Of a DNA stretch of 64,000 bases, positions 25,924 to 33,898 are shown in pieces (the stretch's first letter is position 1; each line of letters begins with the position of its first letter). The notes beneath the pieces are model-generated. The model was not told the DNA's origin. It saw only the letters and a list, made by a program, of their open reading frames with translations, and made no database searches. The position numbers and the translations under genes were made by a program. Source of the stretch: Brucella pituitosa (GTDB lineage Bacteria > Pseudomonadota > Alphaproteobacteria > Rhizobiales > Rhizobiaceae); NCBI RefSeq assembly GCF_003049685.1, contig NZ_PYSY02000001.1:1178001-1242000 (forward strand), in the 5' to 3' direction.

Positions 25924-25950
25924 AAAAGGCGGGAAATTCCCGCCTTTTTT
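25924..25950. terminator. Bidirectional terminator between ABC-F and SDR genes
   Basis: AAAAGGCGGGAA (25924-25935) pairs with TTCCCGCCTTTT (25937-25948), giving A and T tracts for both directions. Confidence 0.9.
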
Positions 25951-25959
25951 GCCCCATGT

Positions 25960-26739
25960 TTAGCGGTAAACAATACCACCATCGGTAAGGATCGCCTGTC
26001 CGGTGATGTAGTCTGAATCTGGGCTCGAGAGGAATGATACCAGCGAGGCAACATCTTCTGGCGTCTGAGCACGGCCAAGCGCGATGCCTTCGACATATTT
26101 CTTATAGGTTTCGCCCTTTGGCGCGCCGGTCAACTCCGAGAAACGTTCATCGATTTCGACCCACATGTCTGTCCCGACGATGCCAGGGCAATAAGCATTC
26201 ACCGTGATGCCAGAGCTTGCATATTCCTTCGCAGCGGCCTGTGTGAGCGCGCGAACGGCAAACTTGGTAGCCGAATAAACACCCAGCATCGCAAATCCAT
26301 CATGGCCCGCAATCGATGAGGCATTAATGATCTTGCCCTTATGTCCGCGCGCTTTGAATTTGGCTGCCGCTGCCTGAATGCCCCACAGAACGCCTTCGAT
26401 ATTGATTTTCAGGATACGGTCAACTTCTTCCGGCTTAACATCGGAAATCGGCTGAACCTGTGCGATACCGGCATTGTTGACGATGACATCAAATCCACCC
26501 AGTTCCTTCTCGGTATGGTCGATTGCAGCATAAACATCATCGCGTTTGCTGACATCGGCGGAGAAGGTGGATGCCTTGCGCCCAAGCGCTTCAACTTCTT
26601 TTTTAACGGCTTCGAGCTTGTCTGCTTTCAGGTCGACCAGTGCAATATCAAAGCCATCCTTGGCGAGACGGAGAGCGATGCCGCGTCCAATACCCTGTGC
26701 TGCACCTGTTACCAATGCAACCTTAGCTGTGTTTGACAT
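25960..26739 (-). CDS. Short-chain dehydrogenase, acetoin/diacetyl reductase-like
   Basis: The 259-residue product is a classical SDR. The NAD(P) motif is [10 protein letters not shown] (residues 12-21), followed by NNAGIAQ, the catalytic Ser in NASSIAGH and YSATK (Tyr-x-x-x-Lys). The combination [18 protein letters not shown] with [20 protein letters not shown] resembles meso-butanediol dehydrogenase/acetoin reductase (BudC/ButA), which converts diacetyl or acetoin to 2,3-butanediol with NADH. The substrate is inferred. A perfect FNR-type box lies 126 bases upstream of the start, which would suit a fermentative role. Confidence 0.88.
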   Translation of the reverse strand: MSNTAKVALVTGAAQGIGRGIALRLAKDGFDIALVDLKADKLEAVKKEVEALGRKASTFSADVSKRDDVYAAIDHTEKELGGFDVIVNNAGIAQVQPISDVKPEEVDRILKINIEGVLWGIQAAAAKFKARGHKGKIINASSIAGHDGFAMLGVYSATKFAVRALTQAAAKEYASSGITVNAYCPGIVGTDMWVEIDERFSELTGAPKGETYKKYVEGIALGRAQTPEDVASLVSFLSSPDSDYITGQAILTDGGIVYR

Positions 26740-26864
26740 GATGTATCCTTTTCTGCTGTTAAGCGGGGGAGGTATTTATGCAGTCATAAACGGCTGTAAA
26801 TCGTGAAACTGTCACCGCCCAATGACGTTAATAAGACAATTAGAGACAACTAACGCTGTCCTCA

Positions 26865-26878
26865 TTGATCGTGATCAA
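26865..26878. promoter_or_regulatory. FNR/FixK-type box
   Basis: TTGATCGTGATCAA matches the TTGAT-N4-ATCAA consensus exactly in both half-sites. It lies in the divergent gap between the SDR gene (start 26739) and the MetQ-like gene (start 26973); a half-site GCGATCAAG follows at about 26893. Which gene it controls is not shown. Confidence 0.65.
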
Positions 26879-26972
26879 GTGTCCTCTGAATTGCGATCAA
26901 GCTATCGATTTTGCTTCTTAATGTTCACGTTAATCTATATACTGGACGAAGAATATCAACTTTAGGCCTGAC

Positions 26973-27815
26973 ATGACCGTCCTTCCAAAATCTACTATTC
27001 CAAACATTTCCGGCAAGCTGCACCGTCGCCGTTTTTTGCTTCTTTCCGCAGCAATACTCTTCGGACTATCGTTGCCTGCTGGTCTTCATGCTGAAGAGAA
27101 GGGCACGTTGCGGATTGCGCTTGCCACGAGCATATCCAATCAGGCTGCTGAAATAGCTGCCGCTGAAGCAAAAGAGCAGGGATTAAACGTGGAGCTGGTG
27201 GAGTTCAGCGACTGGAACACACCCAATACCGCCGTAGCGGACAAGACGGTCGATGCCAATCTCTTTCAGCATATTCCCTATTTGAACTACACAAACTCGA
27301 ACACAGGCAATGGGCTTGTCCCAGTTGCACCGGCGTTCAGCACACCTTTCGGGCTATATTCCAAAAAATACTCAAAGCTCGAGGATCTCCCCGATAATGC
27401 CCAGATCGTCTTCTCAGGAGATGTGATTAACACGGCGCGCTCTTTGCTTCTTTTGCAACAGGCGGGCTTTCTGGAACTCAAGCCCGGTACAGATCAACGC
27501 GCCAGCCTTGAGGATGTATTGACCTGGAAGAAACCGCTTAAGATCGTGCTGCTTGACGGTCCGCAGATTGCGCGATCGTTGGATGATGTGGATGCTGCTG
27601 CAACTTATCCAACATTTGCCAAACTCGCTGGATTGGAAGCATCATCAGGGCTGATTTTCGAAAATGAGCCGATCTATGCGTTTCAATTCGTGACACGACC
27701 TGAACTGCGTGATGATCCTCGTCTGAGACAGTTTATTGAGATTTATCAAAACTCACCTGCGGTGAAGGCCAAGCTCCATGAGCTTTATGGCGATATGGTT
27801 TCCTTCCCGCGTTAG
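26973..27815 (+). CDS. NlpA/MetQ-family substrate-binding protein
   Basis: The 280-residue product belongs to the family of methionine and related binding proteins. LRIALATSISNQAAEIAA begins the mature protein and ANLFQHIPYLNY is the family's VDANxFQH motif. The N terminus has three arginines before a hydrophobic stretch (HRRRFLLLSAAILFGLSL) and an AxA cut (GLHA-EEK) rather than a lipobox, so it may be Tat- or Sec-exported as a soluble protein. No MetN ATPase or MetI permease gene is adjacent. The ligand is uncertain. Confidence 0.88.
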   Translation: MTVLPKSTIPNISGKLHRRRFLLLSAAILFGLSLPAGLHAEEKGTLRIALATSISNQAAEIAAAEAKEQGLNVELVEFSDWNTPNTAVADKTVDANLFQHIPYLNYTNSNTGNGLVPVAPAFSTPFGLYSKKYSKLEDLPDNAQIVFSGDVINTARSLLLLQQAGFLELKPGTDQRASLEDVLTWKKPLKIVLLDGPQIARSLDDVDAAATYPTFAKLAGLEASSGLIFENEPIYAFQFVTRPELRDDPRLRQFIEIYQNSPAVKAKLHELYGDMVSFPR

Positions 27816-27959
27816 GTTTGGGGAGGACCAATAATCCCGCGATGGAGGCACACAAACAGAACACGCGGATTTTCATGGTTATTTTGCCAAATAGACCATT
27901 GAAGCAATGACGTGGTTCAGCTAGAAACGGCTGGATCGAGGCTTAAGCCTCCCGGCAAT

Positions 27960-28036
27960 GCACCCGTAGCTCAGCTGGATAGAGTGCTGCCCTCCGAAGG
28001 CAGAGGTCACAGGTTCGAATCCTGTCGGGTGCGCCA
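27960..28036 (+). tRNA. tRNA-Arg(CCG)
   Basis: The full cloverleaf is present: acceptor GCACCCG/CGGGTGC, D stem GCTC/GAGT, anticodon arm CTGCC-CTCCGAA-GGCAG with anticodon CCG, T arm ACAGG-TTCGAAT-CCTGT, discriminator G and encoded CCA. It reads CGG codons. Confidence 0.97.
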
Positions 28037-28271
28037 TAAAATCAATAACTTAATATTGAAAATAGCATAGGCCTGGGGTTTGAATGAACCTGGAAGTTTA
28101 AGGCAGATGCCGCATTAAGCGTGCGAGGCGTGAAGAATCGCGCCGGTTTCAGCAGTTCATCACTGTAATTTCAGATTCCAGCGTCGTTAGTCGTTAAATA
28201 CGAGAACTGTCGCCTTGTCTCGTAACAAGACTCACGATCTATTACGCCAAGATTATATAGGAAAAGGCGAT

Positions 28272-28658
28272 ATGGCTCAGAAAAGTGCAATTAAAGCTCC
28301 AACTATTATGGTTGCCGCAGGAGTAGTATTCTTAATCGGTGGCTTTTATCTTCAGTTTAGTGCATCGGGTGTTTCTTCGGCTGATCAGTTGCGCTGTGAG
28401 CAGAACGTCAAAAATATATATAAGGACAGTGCCGAGGCCCAAAAAACACTCATTCCGACATGCGCTGAGCCGGGAGTTGTTGCCATGATGGATGCACAGG
28501 CAAACGGATCAGGTGCATTCGATGCGGCAGCAGCAATAGCTTCAGCCAATCAGTCTGAAGTTGGTTCAGGCGCTTTGGGTTATGGGCTTATGGGCGTGGG
28601 CATAGCCCTTCTGGTTTCCGGGCTCTTTGGCCTGTCTCGCGCGAGGAAGCTTAGCTAA
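28272..28658 (+). CDS. Small membrane protein of unknown function
   Basis: The 128-residue product has two membrane helices, one near the N terminus (TIMVAAGVVFLIGGFYLQF) and one near the C terminus (LGYGLMGVGIALLVSGLFGL). The loop between them has about 75 residues and two cysteines (LRCEQNV and PTCAEP) that could form a periplasmic disulfide. I recognise no family. The ATG at 28272 follows GGAAAAGG and is preferred over the TTG at 28215. A hairpin follows at 28670. Confidence 0.7.
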   Translation: MAQKSAIKAPTIMVAAGVVFLIGGFYLQFSASGVSSADQLRCEQNVKNIYKDSAEAQKTLIPTCAEPGVVAMMDAQANGSGAFDAAAAIASANQSEVGSGALGYGLMGVGIALLVSGLFGLSRARKLS

Positions 28659-28669
28659 TAGCTGACAAC

Positions 28670-28699
28670 GAATGCCAGCTGCACTTGAAGCTGGCATTC
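28670..28699 (+). terminator. Hairpin after the small membrane protein gene
   Basis: GAATGCCAGCT (28670-28680) pairs perfectly with AGCTGGCATTC (28689-28699). There is no T-run, so termination is likely but not certain. Confidence 0.6.
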
Positions 28700-28798
28700 A
28701 ATCGCTGACAGTCAGGCAATGGCGGTATCCGCAAAACGGGTTTCCGCCTTGGTCCCAATGTGCTTAAAGAAGGCGCAAATTTTTTACTGGAGCTAAAA

Positions 28799-29242
28799 GT
28801 GCGTTCTTTCGGCAAAGCAGTCATAGCCAGTGCAATTGCTATTTTGATGGTTTCTCCGGCACTTGCGGATGCAAAGACGGATTCGCTTCAACTCAGGAAA
28901 TCTGTAGTTGAAGGGCTGTTCACCTATATTGAACTGGGTGAGAATTCCGATGGGCGCTCGAAAGCGCTCGGCATTGCGATGGAAGAGAAGGTGCAGGTAC
29001 CTGTCGCCAAAGCGCAGTCCGAATGGCAGGAAATCGCTAAAAATAGCTCCGATGCAGCGGCATATGAGACGTATAAGATGTGCGATACGGCTGCCAGTTC
29101 GCTTCAGAATATCGTGAAAATCATCGCTGGCTATATCAAAAGCGACAGCACTCAGGAGCCGGAATACGACACCGCTCTGACCAAATTGGGTGCTGATCTT
29201 ACCGAGTGCGAGAAGGCGCTCGATGTGCAGCTGACCTTCTAA
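28799..29242 (+). CDS. Secreted protein of unknown function
   Basis: The 147-residue product has a signal peptide (SFGKAVIASAIAILMVSPALA-DAKT) and a helical mature part with two cysteines (KMCDTAAS and TECEKAL) that suit a disulfide. The GTG at 28799 is chosen because GGAG lies about 7 bases upstream and the signal peptide then starts normally; the frame is open from 28760. I do not recognise a family. It converges with a second small secreted-protein gene, with a shared terminator. Confidence 0.72.
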   Translation: MRSFGKAVIASAIAILMVSPALADAKTDSLQLRKSVVEGLFTYIELGENSDGRSKALGIAMEEKVQVPVAKAQSEWQEIAKNSSDAAAYETYKMCDTAASSLQNIVKIIAGYIKSDSTQEPEYDTALTKLGADLTECEKALDVQLTF

Positions 29243-29266
29243 TTCATTGATAGAATGCATATTTGG

Positions 29267-29294
29267 TGGCGGCGCTCAAATGCGAACGCCGCCA
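29267..29294. terminator. Hairpin between two convergent small genes
   Basis: TGGCGGCG (29267-29274) pairs with CGCCGCCA (29287-29294), with short T/A stretches nearby. Confidence 0.65.
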
Positions 29295-29303
29295 TTCAGA
29301 GAA

Positions 29304-29549
29304 TTACTTCAGGTCAGCAAGAATATCGTCATAGACCTTGCAGGCGCTCTCAGGATCAGTCGTGAGCTGCGACTGCGCACCAGAAAGCTTCTGTGCAACT
29401 TCGGATGCCTTCTGTGGGTCCTTGGCTGCAAGTTCCTGCATCTTCGTAGAAAACTCTGTTGCCTTTGCACTTACTTCTTCAGCGGTGCAAGCGAGCGAAG
29501 GTGAAGCAGCGGCCATTACAACAGCGATTGCAAGAAGGTATGCTTTCAT
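29304..29549 (-). CDS. Small secreted helical protein of unknown function
   Basis: The 81-residue product has a signal peptide (MKAYLLAIAVVMAAASPSLA) and a mature part of about 60 residues beginning CTAEEVSAKATEFSTKM. Two cysteines, right after the cleavage site and in ESACKVYDD, could pair. The pattern of a short helical hairpin (KMQELAAKDPQKASEVAQKL) is common among small periplasmic proteins of Rhizobiales. The ATG at 29549 has GAGGAAC upstream. Function unknown. Confidence 0.75.
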   Translation of the reverse strand: MKAYLLAIAVVMAAASPSLACTAEEVSAKATEFSTKMQELAAKDPQKASEVAQKLSGAQSQLTTDPESACKVYDDILADLK

Positions 29550-29856
29550 TGTTCGTTCCTCGTGACTATTCAAAGTTATATTAGACAATCCCGTATAGTG
29601 GTCTGAATATAAAAGGGAAATACGCCGTAATTCACATAGTATGTGCAGTTTTAATAATATTCTCGCGATAATCTATCGGGGTGCCTTCTGAGGGTAGGTG
29701 GTGGTTATTCAGCTATGTCATTGTCCATGAGAATTAGAGTAAATCTAAAAATTTCAAAATAATTGTCGATACTCGTCTATTCAGCTTTGTTTCGTTTTTA
29801 ATATCTGACTTTTACGCTTATTGAGCATCTATTAATTGAGCGTATGAGGAGATGAT
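29550..29856. other. Divergent intergenic region upstream of the HflC-like gene
   Basis: These 307 AT-rich bases separate two divergent genes and should hold both promoters. ATTGAGC occurs twice close together near 29820-29840. No gene or clear operator was seen. GAGGAG at the right end is the ribosome binding site of the next gene. Confidence 0.45.
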
Positions 29857-30744
29857 ATGCGTCATATTCCAACAGCTATTGCCGGTTTTATTGGCTTAGC
29901 TATTTTGAGCGTCATTCTGGGATCCTGGTATACTATCGACGAAGGTGAGCGCGGTGTTATTCTCCGTTATGGAGCGGTTGCTGGTGTCGCCCAGCCAGGA
30001 CTTGGCTTCAAGATTCCTTTGATCGACTCTGTAATTCGGGTTTCGGTGCAGTCCAAGGCCGCAATTTATAACGGCATGGAAGCCTATAGCCGGGATCAGC
30101 AGCCCGCGACGATGAACCTTTCGGTAAACTACCGCATTCCGCCAGATCGTGTGGAAGAAGTCTATGCCACTTATGGCGGTGAAGACGGGCTCCTGTCTCG
30201 TCTGGTCGAGCGTCGCGTGTTTGAAGAAAGTAAAACAGTTTTTGGGCGCTTTGCTGCCGTGACAGCTATTCAGGAGCGCAGTCGGCTCAATCAAGAGATC
30301 GCCGACGCAATCCAGAAAAGCGTGAGTGGTCCAGTCATTATCGACAGCGTGCAGATCGAAAATATTGATTTTTCTGACTCATATGAAGCAAGCATCGAGC
30401 AGCGTATGCTGGCCGAAGTGGAGGTTCAGCGACTTCGCCAGAATGCTGAACGCGAAAAAGTACAGGCAGAAATTACCGTTACACAGGCCAATGCGCAGGC
30501 AGATGCGCGGCGTGCTGATGCTCAGGCGCAGGCGGATTCCGTGCGTTTGCAAGCACAGGCTGACGCAGAAGCCATTCGCTTGAAGGGTGATGCAGAGGCG
30601 CAGGCCATTAAGGCGCGCGGTGATGCATTGCGGGACAATCCAGGTCTGGTCTCTCTCACACAGGCTGAGCGGTGGAATGGTCAGTTGCCAACGACCATGC
30701 TGCCAAACGGCTCCATCCCTATGCTGAACATTACGCAGGAATAA
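29857..30744 (+). CDS. SPFH/prohibitin-family protein, HflC-like
   Basis: The 295-residue product has one N-terminal membrane helix (AIAGFIGLAILSVILGSWY) followed by an SPFH domain (DEGERGVILRYGAVAGVAQPG, given in part) and a long Ala/Gln/Arg-rich coiled coil (QADARRADAQAQADSVRLQA). Such proteins oligomerise at the membrane. HflC with HflK controls the FtsH protease, while other prohibitin-like members form membrane scaffolds. No hflK gene is adjacent, so this may be a stand-alone prohibitin-like protein rather than the true HflC. A terminator follows. Confidence 0.82.
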   Translation: MRHIPTAIAGFIGLAILSVILGSWYTIDEGERGVILRYGAVAGVAQPGLGFKIPLIDSVIRVSVQSKAAIYNGMEAYSRDQQPATMNLSVNYRIPPDRVEEVYATYGGEDGLLSRLVERRVFEESKTVFGRFAAVTAIQERSRLNQEIADAIQKSVSGPVIIDSVQIENIDFSDSYEASIEQRMLAEVEVQRLRQNAEREKVQAEITVTQANAQADARRADAQAQADSVRLQAQADAEAIRLKGDAEAQAIKARGDALRDNPGLVSLTQAERWNGQLPTTMLPNGSIPMLNITQE

Positions 30745-30761
30745 TTCAGTATTTAATACAT

Positions 30762-30790
30762 TGGCGGGTCGAATGGTCCGCCATTTTTTT
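30762..30790 (+). terminator. Intrinsic terminator of the HflC-like gene
   Basis: TGGCGG (30762-30767) pairs with CCGCCA (30778-30783), followed by seven T residues. Confidence 0.82.
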
Positions 30791-30909
30791 GGACATAAGC
30801 CAAGAGGAACGCGCGAAGCGAAAGCTCCGCGTTTACATTATCTAACTAAAATATATGATTGATAATAAACGAAACTTCGTTTCCAAACACTCTTCCCTCT
30901 AGAGAAGAA

Positions 30910-30986
30910 TGGCGCGAGTGACGGGGCTCGAACCCGCGACCTCCGGCGTGACAGGCCGGCACTCTAACCAACTGAGCTACACCCGC
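30910..30986 (-). tRNA. tRNA-Asp(GUC)
   Basis: On the minus strand: acceptor GCGGGTG paired with CACTCGC (one G-U), D stem GCTC/GAGT, anticodon arm CCGGC-CTGTCAC-GCCGG with anticodon GTC, T arm GCGGG-TTCGAGC-CCCGT, discriminator G and encoded CCA. Confidence 0.97.
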
Positions 30987-31180
30987 GCATTGTTCTGATG
31001 TTTTTCAATCAGGAACGCTGCTCATGTATTCGGGAAGTGGAGCAGCGTCAATCGTTTCTATGCGTAAGACCATAAAAAAATTCGGATAATTCTAATTTAG
31101 ACCCGCATTTGTGGAAAACGTCTGAAATCCGCTCCCTCTGAAGGGGGGTAAATGTCCATCCGGGCGGGATTTTAGACGAA

Positions 31181-31206
31181 AGCGGCACCCTAAAGTGTGT
31201 GCCGCT
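31181..31206 (-). terminator. Hairpin after the PepSY gene
   Basis: AGCGGCAC (31181-31188) pairs with GTGCCGCT (31199-31206). On the minus strand it is followed by TTCGTC, so the T-run is poor. Confidence 0.5.
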
Positions 31207-31222
31207 CAAATGAGATTCGCTG

Positions 31223-31462
31223 TTACTTGATGGATTCGCCGGTCTTGGGATCGATTTTGATTTCGACCTTCGCACCATTTTTCATGAAATATTCGATTTC
31301 ATAGTAGCCGCGATCATTCCAATCGACTTCATCGATATATTGCACATCGGCAGTCTGTTCGATCTTGGCAATAATTTCAGAGAGCTTTGCACCCTCAGGA
31401 GCGGCGGCGAAAGCGCCAGCGGAGGTTGCCGTAAGAATAATGGCTGCGAGCATAGTGCGCAT
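31223..31462 (-). CDS. Small periplasmic PepSY-domain protein
   Basis: The 79-residue product has a signal peptide (MLAAIILTATSAGAFAA) and a single PepSY-like domain: KLSEIIAKIEQ helix, then VDWNDRGYYEIEYFMKNGAK strands and the closing KIDPKTGESI. PepSY domains are thought to restrain peptidases or to sense the envelope; the target is unknown. The two possible starts, MRTM and ML, are nine bases apart. It stands alone. Confidence 0.82.
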   Translation of the reverse strand: MRTMLAAIILTATSAGAFAAAPEGAKLSEIIAKIEQTADVQYIDEVDWNDRGYYEIEYFMKNGAKVEIKIDPKTGESIK

Positions 31463-31541
31463 GAAGAACTCCCTTTGATTGTTACAACCCTCTAGGTAAG
31501 GCTACAAAACTGCTAATCAAGGTCGCGCTACGCTGGCTCTC

Positions 31542-31628
31542 TTATTGCCACGAGCCAAAGTGTGTCTGCAAAAAGCAGCCAAACACGAGGAAGGCCAATA
31601 TGGCCAGGGCGATCAAGAGTATTTTCAT
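31542..31628 (-). CDS. Possible 28-residue membrane peptide
   Basis: The frame encodes a single hydrophobic helix (MKILLIALAILAFLVFGCFL) with a short polar tail ending HFGSWQ. It begins at the ATG at 31626-31628. No good ribosome binding site precedes it, only GATCAG. It lies between the PepSY and DoxX genes, downstream of a strong hairpin. The composition is protein-like but the call is tentative. Confidence 0.35.
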   Translation of the reverse strand: MKILLIALAILAFLVFGCFLQTHFGSWQ

Positions 31629-31646
31629 TTTCTGATCATCCGCATT

Positions 31647-31685
31647 GTTCAGATCACATACAAGAAAACTGTATGTGATCTGAAC
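31647..31685. terminator. Perfect 15-bp hairpin downstream of doxX
   Basis: GTTCAGATCACATAC (31647-31661) pairs with GTATGTGATCTGAAC (31671-31685) around a 9-base A/T-rich loop. There is no T-run on the minus strand; it could be a terminator, a processing site or a binding site. Confidence 0.55.
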
Positions 31686-31720
31686 CTGTCAGATTGACCG
31701 GTTTGAGTGAATGATTTCGA

Positions 31721-32107
31721 TCAACGGTTACGATTATCGACCGAAAATGCGCCTGCGCCGGTCGCTACGAGTGTCAGGAATACGAAGCAGAAGAGAATGG
31801 CGGCATCGCCACCATTGGCGACAGGGAAGAAGCTCTTCGGGAAGTGTGCCATGAAATAGGCAAAGGCCATATGGCCAGAAAGAATGAAGGCGACGGGACG
31901 AGTGAACCAGCCCAGGAAAATCAACGCGCCACCGACGATTTCAAGCAAGGCCGATGCGAGCTGAATCGCAGACAGGCTGTCGGGGCCAGCGATTGGAAAG
32001 CCGAACGCCTTTTGCGTACCGTGCTCAAAATAGAGCAGTGCGGTCACAATACGCAGGATGCCAATGGCATAGGGTTGATATTTATTGAGCGAGCTTGGTT
32101 CTGCCAT
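31721..32107 (-). CDS. DoxX-family membrane protein
   Basis: The 128-residue product has four membrane helices and the DoxX family pattern: ILRIVTALLYFEHGTQKAFG in helix 1, EIVGGALIFLGWFTRP in helix 2, and HMAFAYFMAHFP in helix 3. DoxX proteins are linked to thiol and redox balance in some bacteria, but here the role is unknown. GGAGAAAC lies just before the ATG at 32107. It is probably monocistronic. Confidence 0.92.
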   Translation of the reverse strand: MAEPSSLNKYQPYAIGILRIVTALLYFEHGTQKAFGFPIAGPDSLSAIQLASALLEIVGGALIFLGWFTRPVAFILSGHMAFAYFMAHFPKSFFPVANGGDAAILFCFVFLTLVATGAGAFSVDNRNR

Positions 32108-32206
32108 CAGTTTCTCCAAATATGAGTTTTAAATTCAACAAACTCATGAAGCCAGAAATGCGGAAAAATGCAAGCAGTTGCTAATTTATATTCTACGCAA
32201 ACCTAT

Positions 32207-32284
32207 CTAGTCGATTTTTCAAATTTGACGTTTGAAACAGCATTTATGTCAGTCGGGATTCAAGCGTCAAATTCAATCCACTAG
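32207..32284. repeat. Palindromic element A, copy 3 (78 bp, solo)
   Basis: It has the same length and internal arms as copies 1 and 2 (AAATTTGACGTTTGAA facing TTCAAGCGTCAAATTC), in the orientation of copy 2. The ends are CTAGTCGATT and AATCCACTAG. No B element is next to it. Its right-hand CTAG contains the stop codon of the gene ending at 32281. Confidence 0.9.
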
Positions 32285-32580
32285 CGACAGCGCGATTGCC
32301 CGAGTTTCACCTCAAACTGACGCGGCCCGACCACTCCATTTTTCATGGGCTTGGAGACAATAGTAGCTCTGAGAGAACACGGCCCGGCAATGATCTGATA
32401 CTGGTCCTCTTTTTGATAGATCACTTTGCTTATCGGATGTTGCGGAAGCGCGGTTGCAGCCGCTTCAATGACAGCGGTAAGTTCTTTCGCGCGTTGATAG
32501 TTTGGGGCAAGTGCTGCTTGTGAACTGGTCGTGACGAGAAGCAGGGAGAGGGTGCTGAGAGCCAATTTCAGTCGCGCCAT
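32281..32580 (-). CDS. Small secreted protein of unknown function
   Basis: The 99-residue product has a signal peptide (ALSTLSLLLVTTSSQAALA) and a mature domain with two cysteines, in AGPCSLRAT and at the very end (GQSRCR). I recognise no family. The TAG stop (32281-32283) lies in the terminal CTAG of palindromic element A copy 3, so the element either truncated the reading frame or inserted exactly at its end. It precedes tRNA-Gly on the opposite side of its start. Confidence 0.72.
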   Translation of the reverse strand: MARLKLALSTLSLLLVTTSSQAALAPNYQRAKELTAVIEAAATALPQHPISKVIYQKEDQYQIIAGPCSLRATIVSKPMKNGVVGPRQFEVKLGQSRCR

Positions 32581-32613
32581 AGTGTTTTCCGTCCGTAACA
32601 GCCTGAATATAAA

Positions 32614-32687
32614 TGGAGCGGGTAGCGGGAATCGAACCCGCGCATTCAGCTTGGGAAGCTAGCAGGCTACCATTACATCATACCCGC
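32614..32687 (-). tRNA. tRNA-Gly(CCC)
   Basis: On the minus strand: acceptor GCGGGTA/TACCCGC, anticodon loop TTCCCAA with anticodon CCC, T arm GCGGG-TTCGATT-CCCGC, discriminator T and encoded CCA. It reads GGG codons. Confidence 0.96.
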
Positions 32688-32890
32688 CCGGTATTGATCC
32701 ATCCTAGCAAGAGACACGGTAGCGCGCCAGTGTTGTTAAAAGTATCAGCATGCTCACCGCAATTTTATTGTCATCCGGTCCAATCATTAATGGACGTAAG
32801 AAGATTTCATTGCCGTTCCCATTGATATCCGTAAATCTGTCGCCATTTGCGGTACTCAATATTTCAAATCGGAATGTCCAACAGGTACCT

Positions 32891-33778
32891 ATGGCCACAT
32901 CTTCCAAGCGCCGAGCATTGCTGATCGTCAATCCAAAAGCCCGCAACGGCAAAGGGTTTAATGCCGACATGCGCGGCATACTCGAGCGCGGTGGCATCTC
33001 TCTTATTGAGAAGACGGCGAAGGGCGATGAAACCATTTCTGATGTTATTCGCGCCAATAGAGAAGTGGATTTAGCTATTGTCGGGGGCGGCGACGGTACA
33101 TTGAATGCAGCCGCACCGGGCCTCGTTGAAACGAAGGTGCCGCTGGCTATCCTGCCGCTTGGCACCGCGAATGACTTTGCTCGTACAATTGGCATTCCCG
33201 CCGATCCTACAGAAGCGACGCGGCAGCTGCTCACATATAAACAGCATCCCATCGATCTAGGTGAAGTGAACGGCCACCTCTATTTCAATGTGGCCAGTAT
33301 CGGTTTTAGTGCGGAACTCGCACAGAAACTCAGCGCAGAAGCCAAGAAGAAGTGGGGTAAACTAGGTTACGCCATTGCGGCGGGCCGTATTCTGATGCGT
33401 TCGGAGTTGTTCACAGCCTATCTCGAACATGACGGGATTACGGAACAGATAAAGACGCTTCAAGTTTCGGTCGGAAATGGCAAGTTTTACGGCGGAGGCA
33501 TGGCTGTCGAAAAAGATGCAGCCATAGATGATGGCAAGCTCGACTTTTACAGCCTCGAAGTCGATCATTGGTGGAAATTGTTGCGCCTGCTGCCCAGCCT
33601 GCGTCAAGGGACGCAGTCGAAATGGGATGATGTGCGCGCATTTCCGACAACAGAAGTTATCATTCGCACCAAAAAACCGAGGCCGGTGAACACTGACGGT
33701 GAGCTATCAACCTGGACGCCAGCCCACTTTCGCCTGCATCGCGAAGTGGTCAATGCTTACAGGCCATCCTCATTCTGA
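32891..33778 (+). CDS. Diacylglycerol kinase-family lipid kinase (YegS/DgkB type)
   Basis: The 295-residue product has the DAGK catalytic domain: RRALLIVNPKARNGKG near the N terminus, the nucleotide motif LAIVGGGDGTLNAA, and LAILPLGTANDFART. The C-terminal beta domain (GNGKFYGGGMAVEKDAAIDDGKL, given in part) carries the family's substrate site. It phosphorylates a lipid such as diacylglycerol at the inner membrane; the substrate is uncertain. The ATG at 32891 is chosen because the upstream 47 codons lack conserved content. It is distinct from the small membrane DgkA at 57304. Confidence 0.9.
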   Translation: MATSSKRRALLIVNPKARNGKGFNADMRGILERGGISLIEKTAKGDETISDVIRANREVDLAIVGGGDGTLNAAAPGLVETKVPLAILPLGTANDFARTIGIPADPTEATRQLLTYKQHPIDLGEVNGHLYFNVASIGFSAELAQKLSAEAKKKWGKLGYAIAAGRILMRSELFTAYLEHDGITEQIKTLQVSVGNGKFYGGGMAVEKDAAIDDGKLDFYSLEVDHWWKLLRLLPSLRQGTQSKWDDVRAFPTTEVIIRTKKPRPVNTDGELSTWTPAHFRLHREVVNAYRPSSF

Positions 33779-33794
33779 TTAAAACATAAAAAAT

Positions 33795-33818
33795 GGCCCG
33801 CTCGATAAAGAGCGGGCC
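33795..33818. terminator. Hairpin after the lipid kinase gene
   Basis: GGCCCGCTC (33795-33803) pairs with GAGCGGGCC (33810-33818). It has A residues on its left and TAATT on its right; termination is probable in both directions. Confidence 0.7.
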
Positions 33819-33898
33819 TAATTCATGACGTTAGGTGACTGGCTCGGAGGTCATAAGAGCCGTAGATGAAACGGCTGAGACGTCTAATCGTTCCATCA

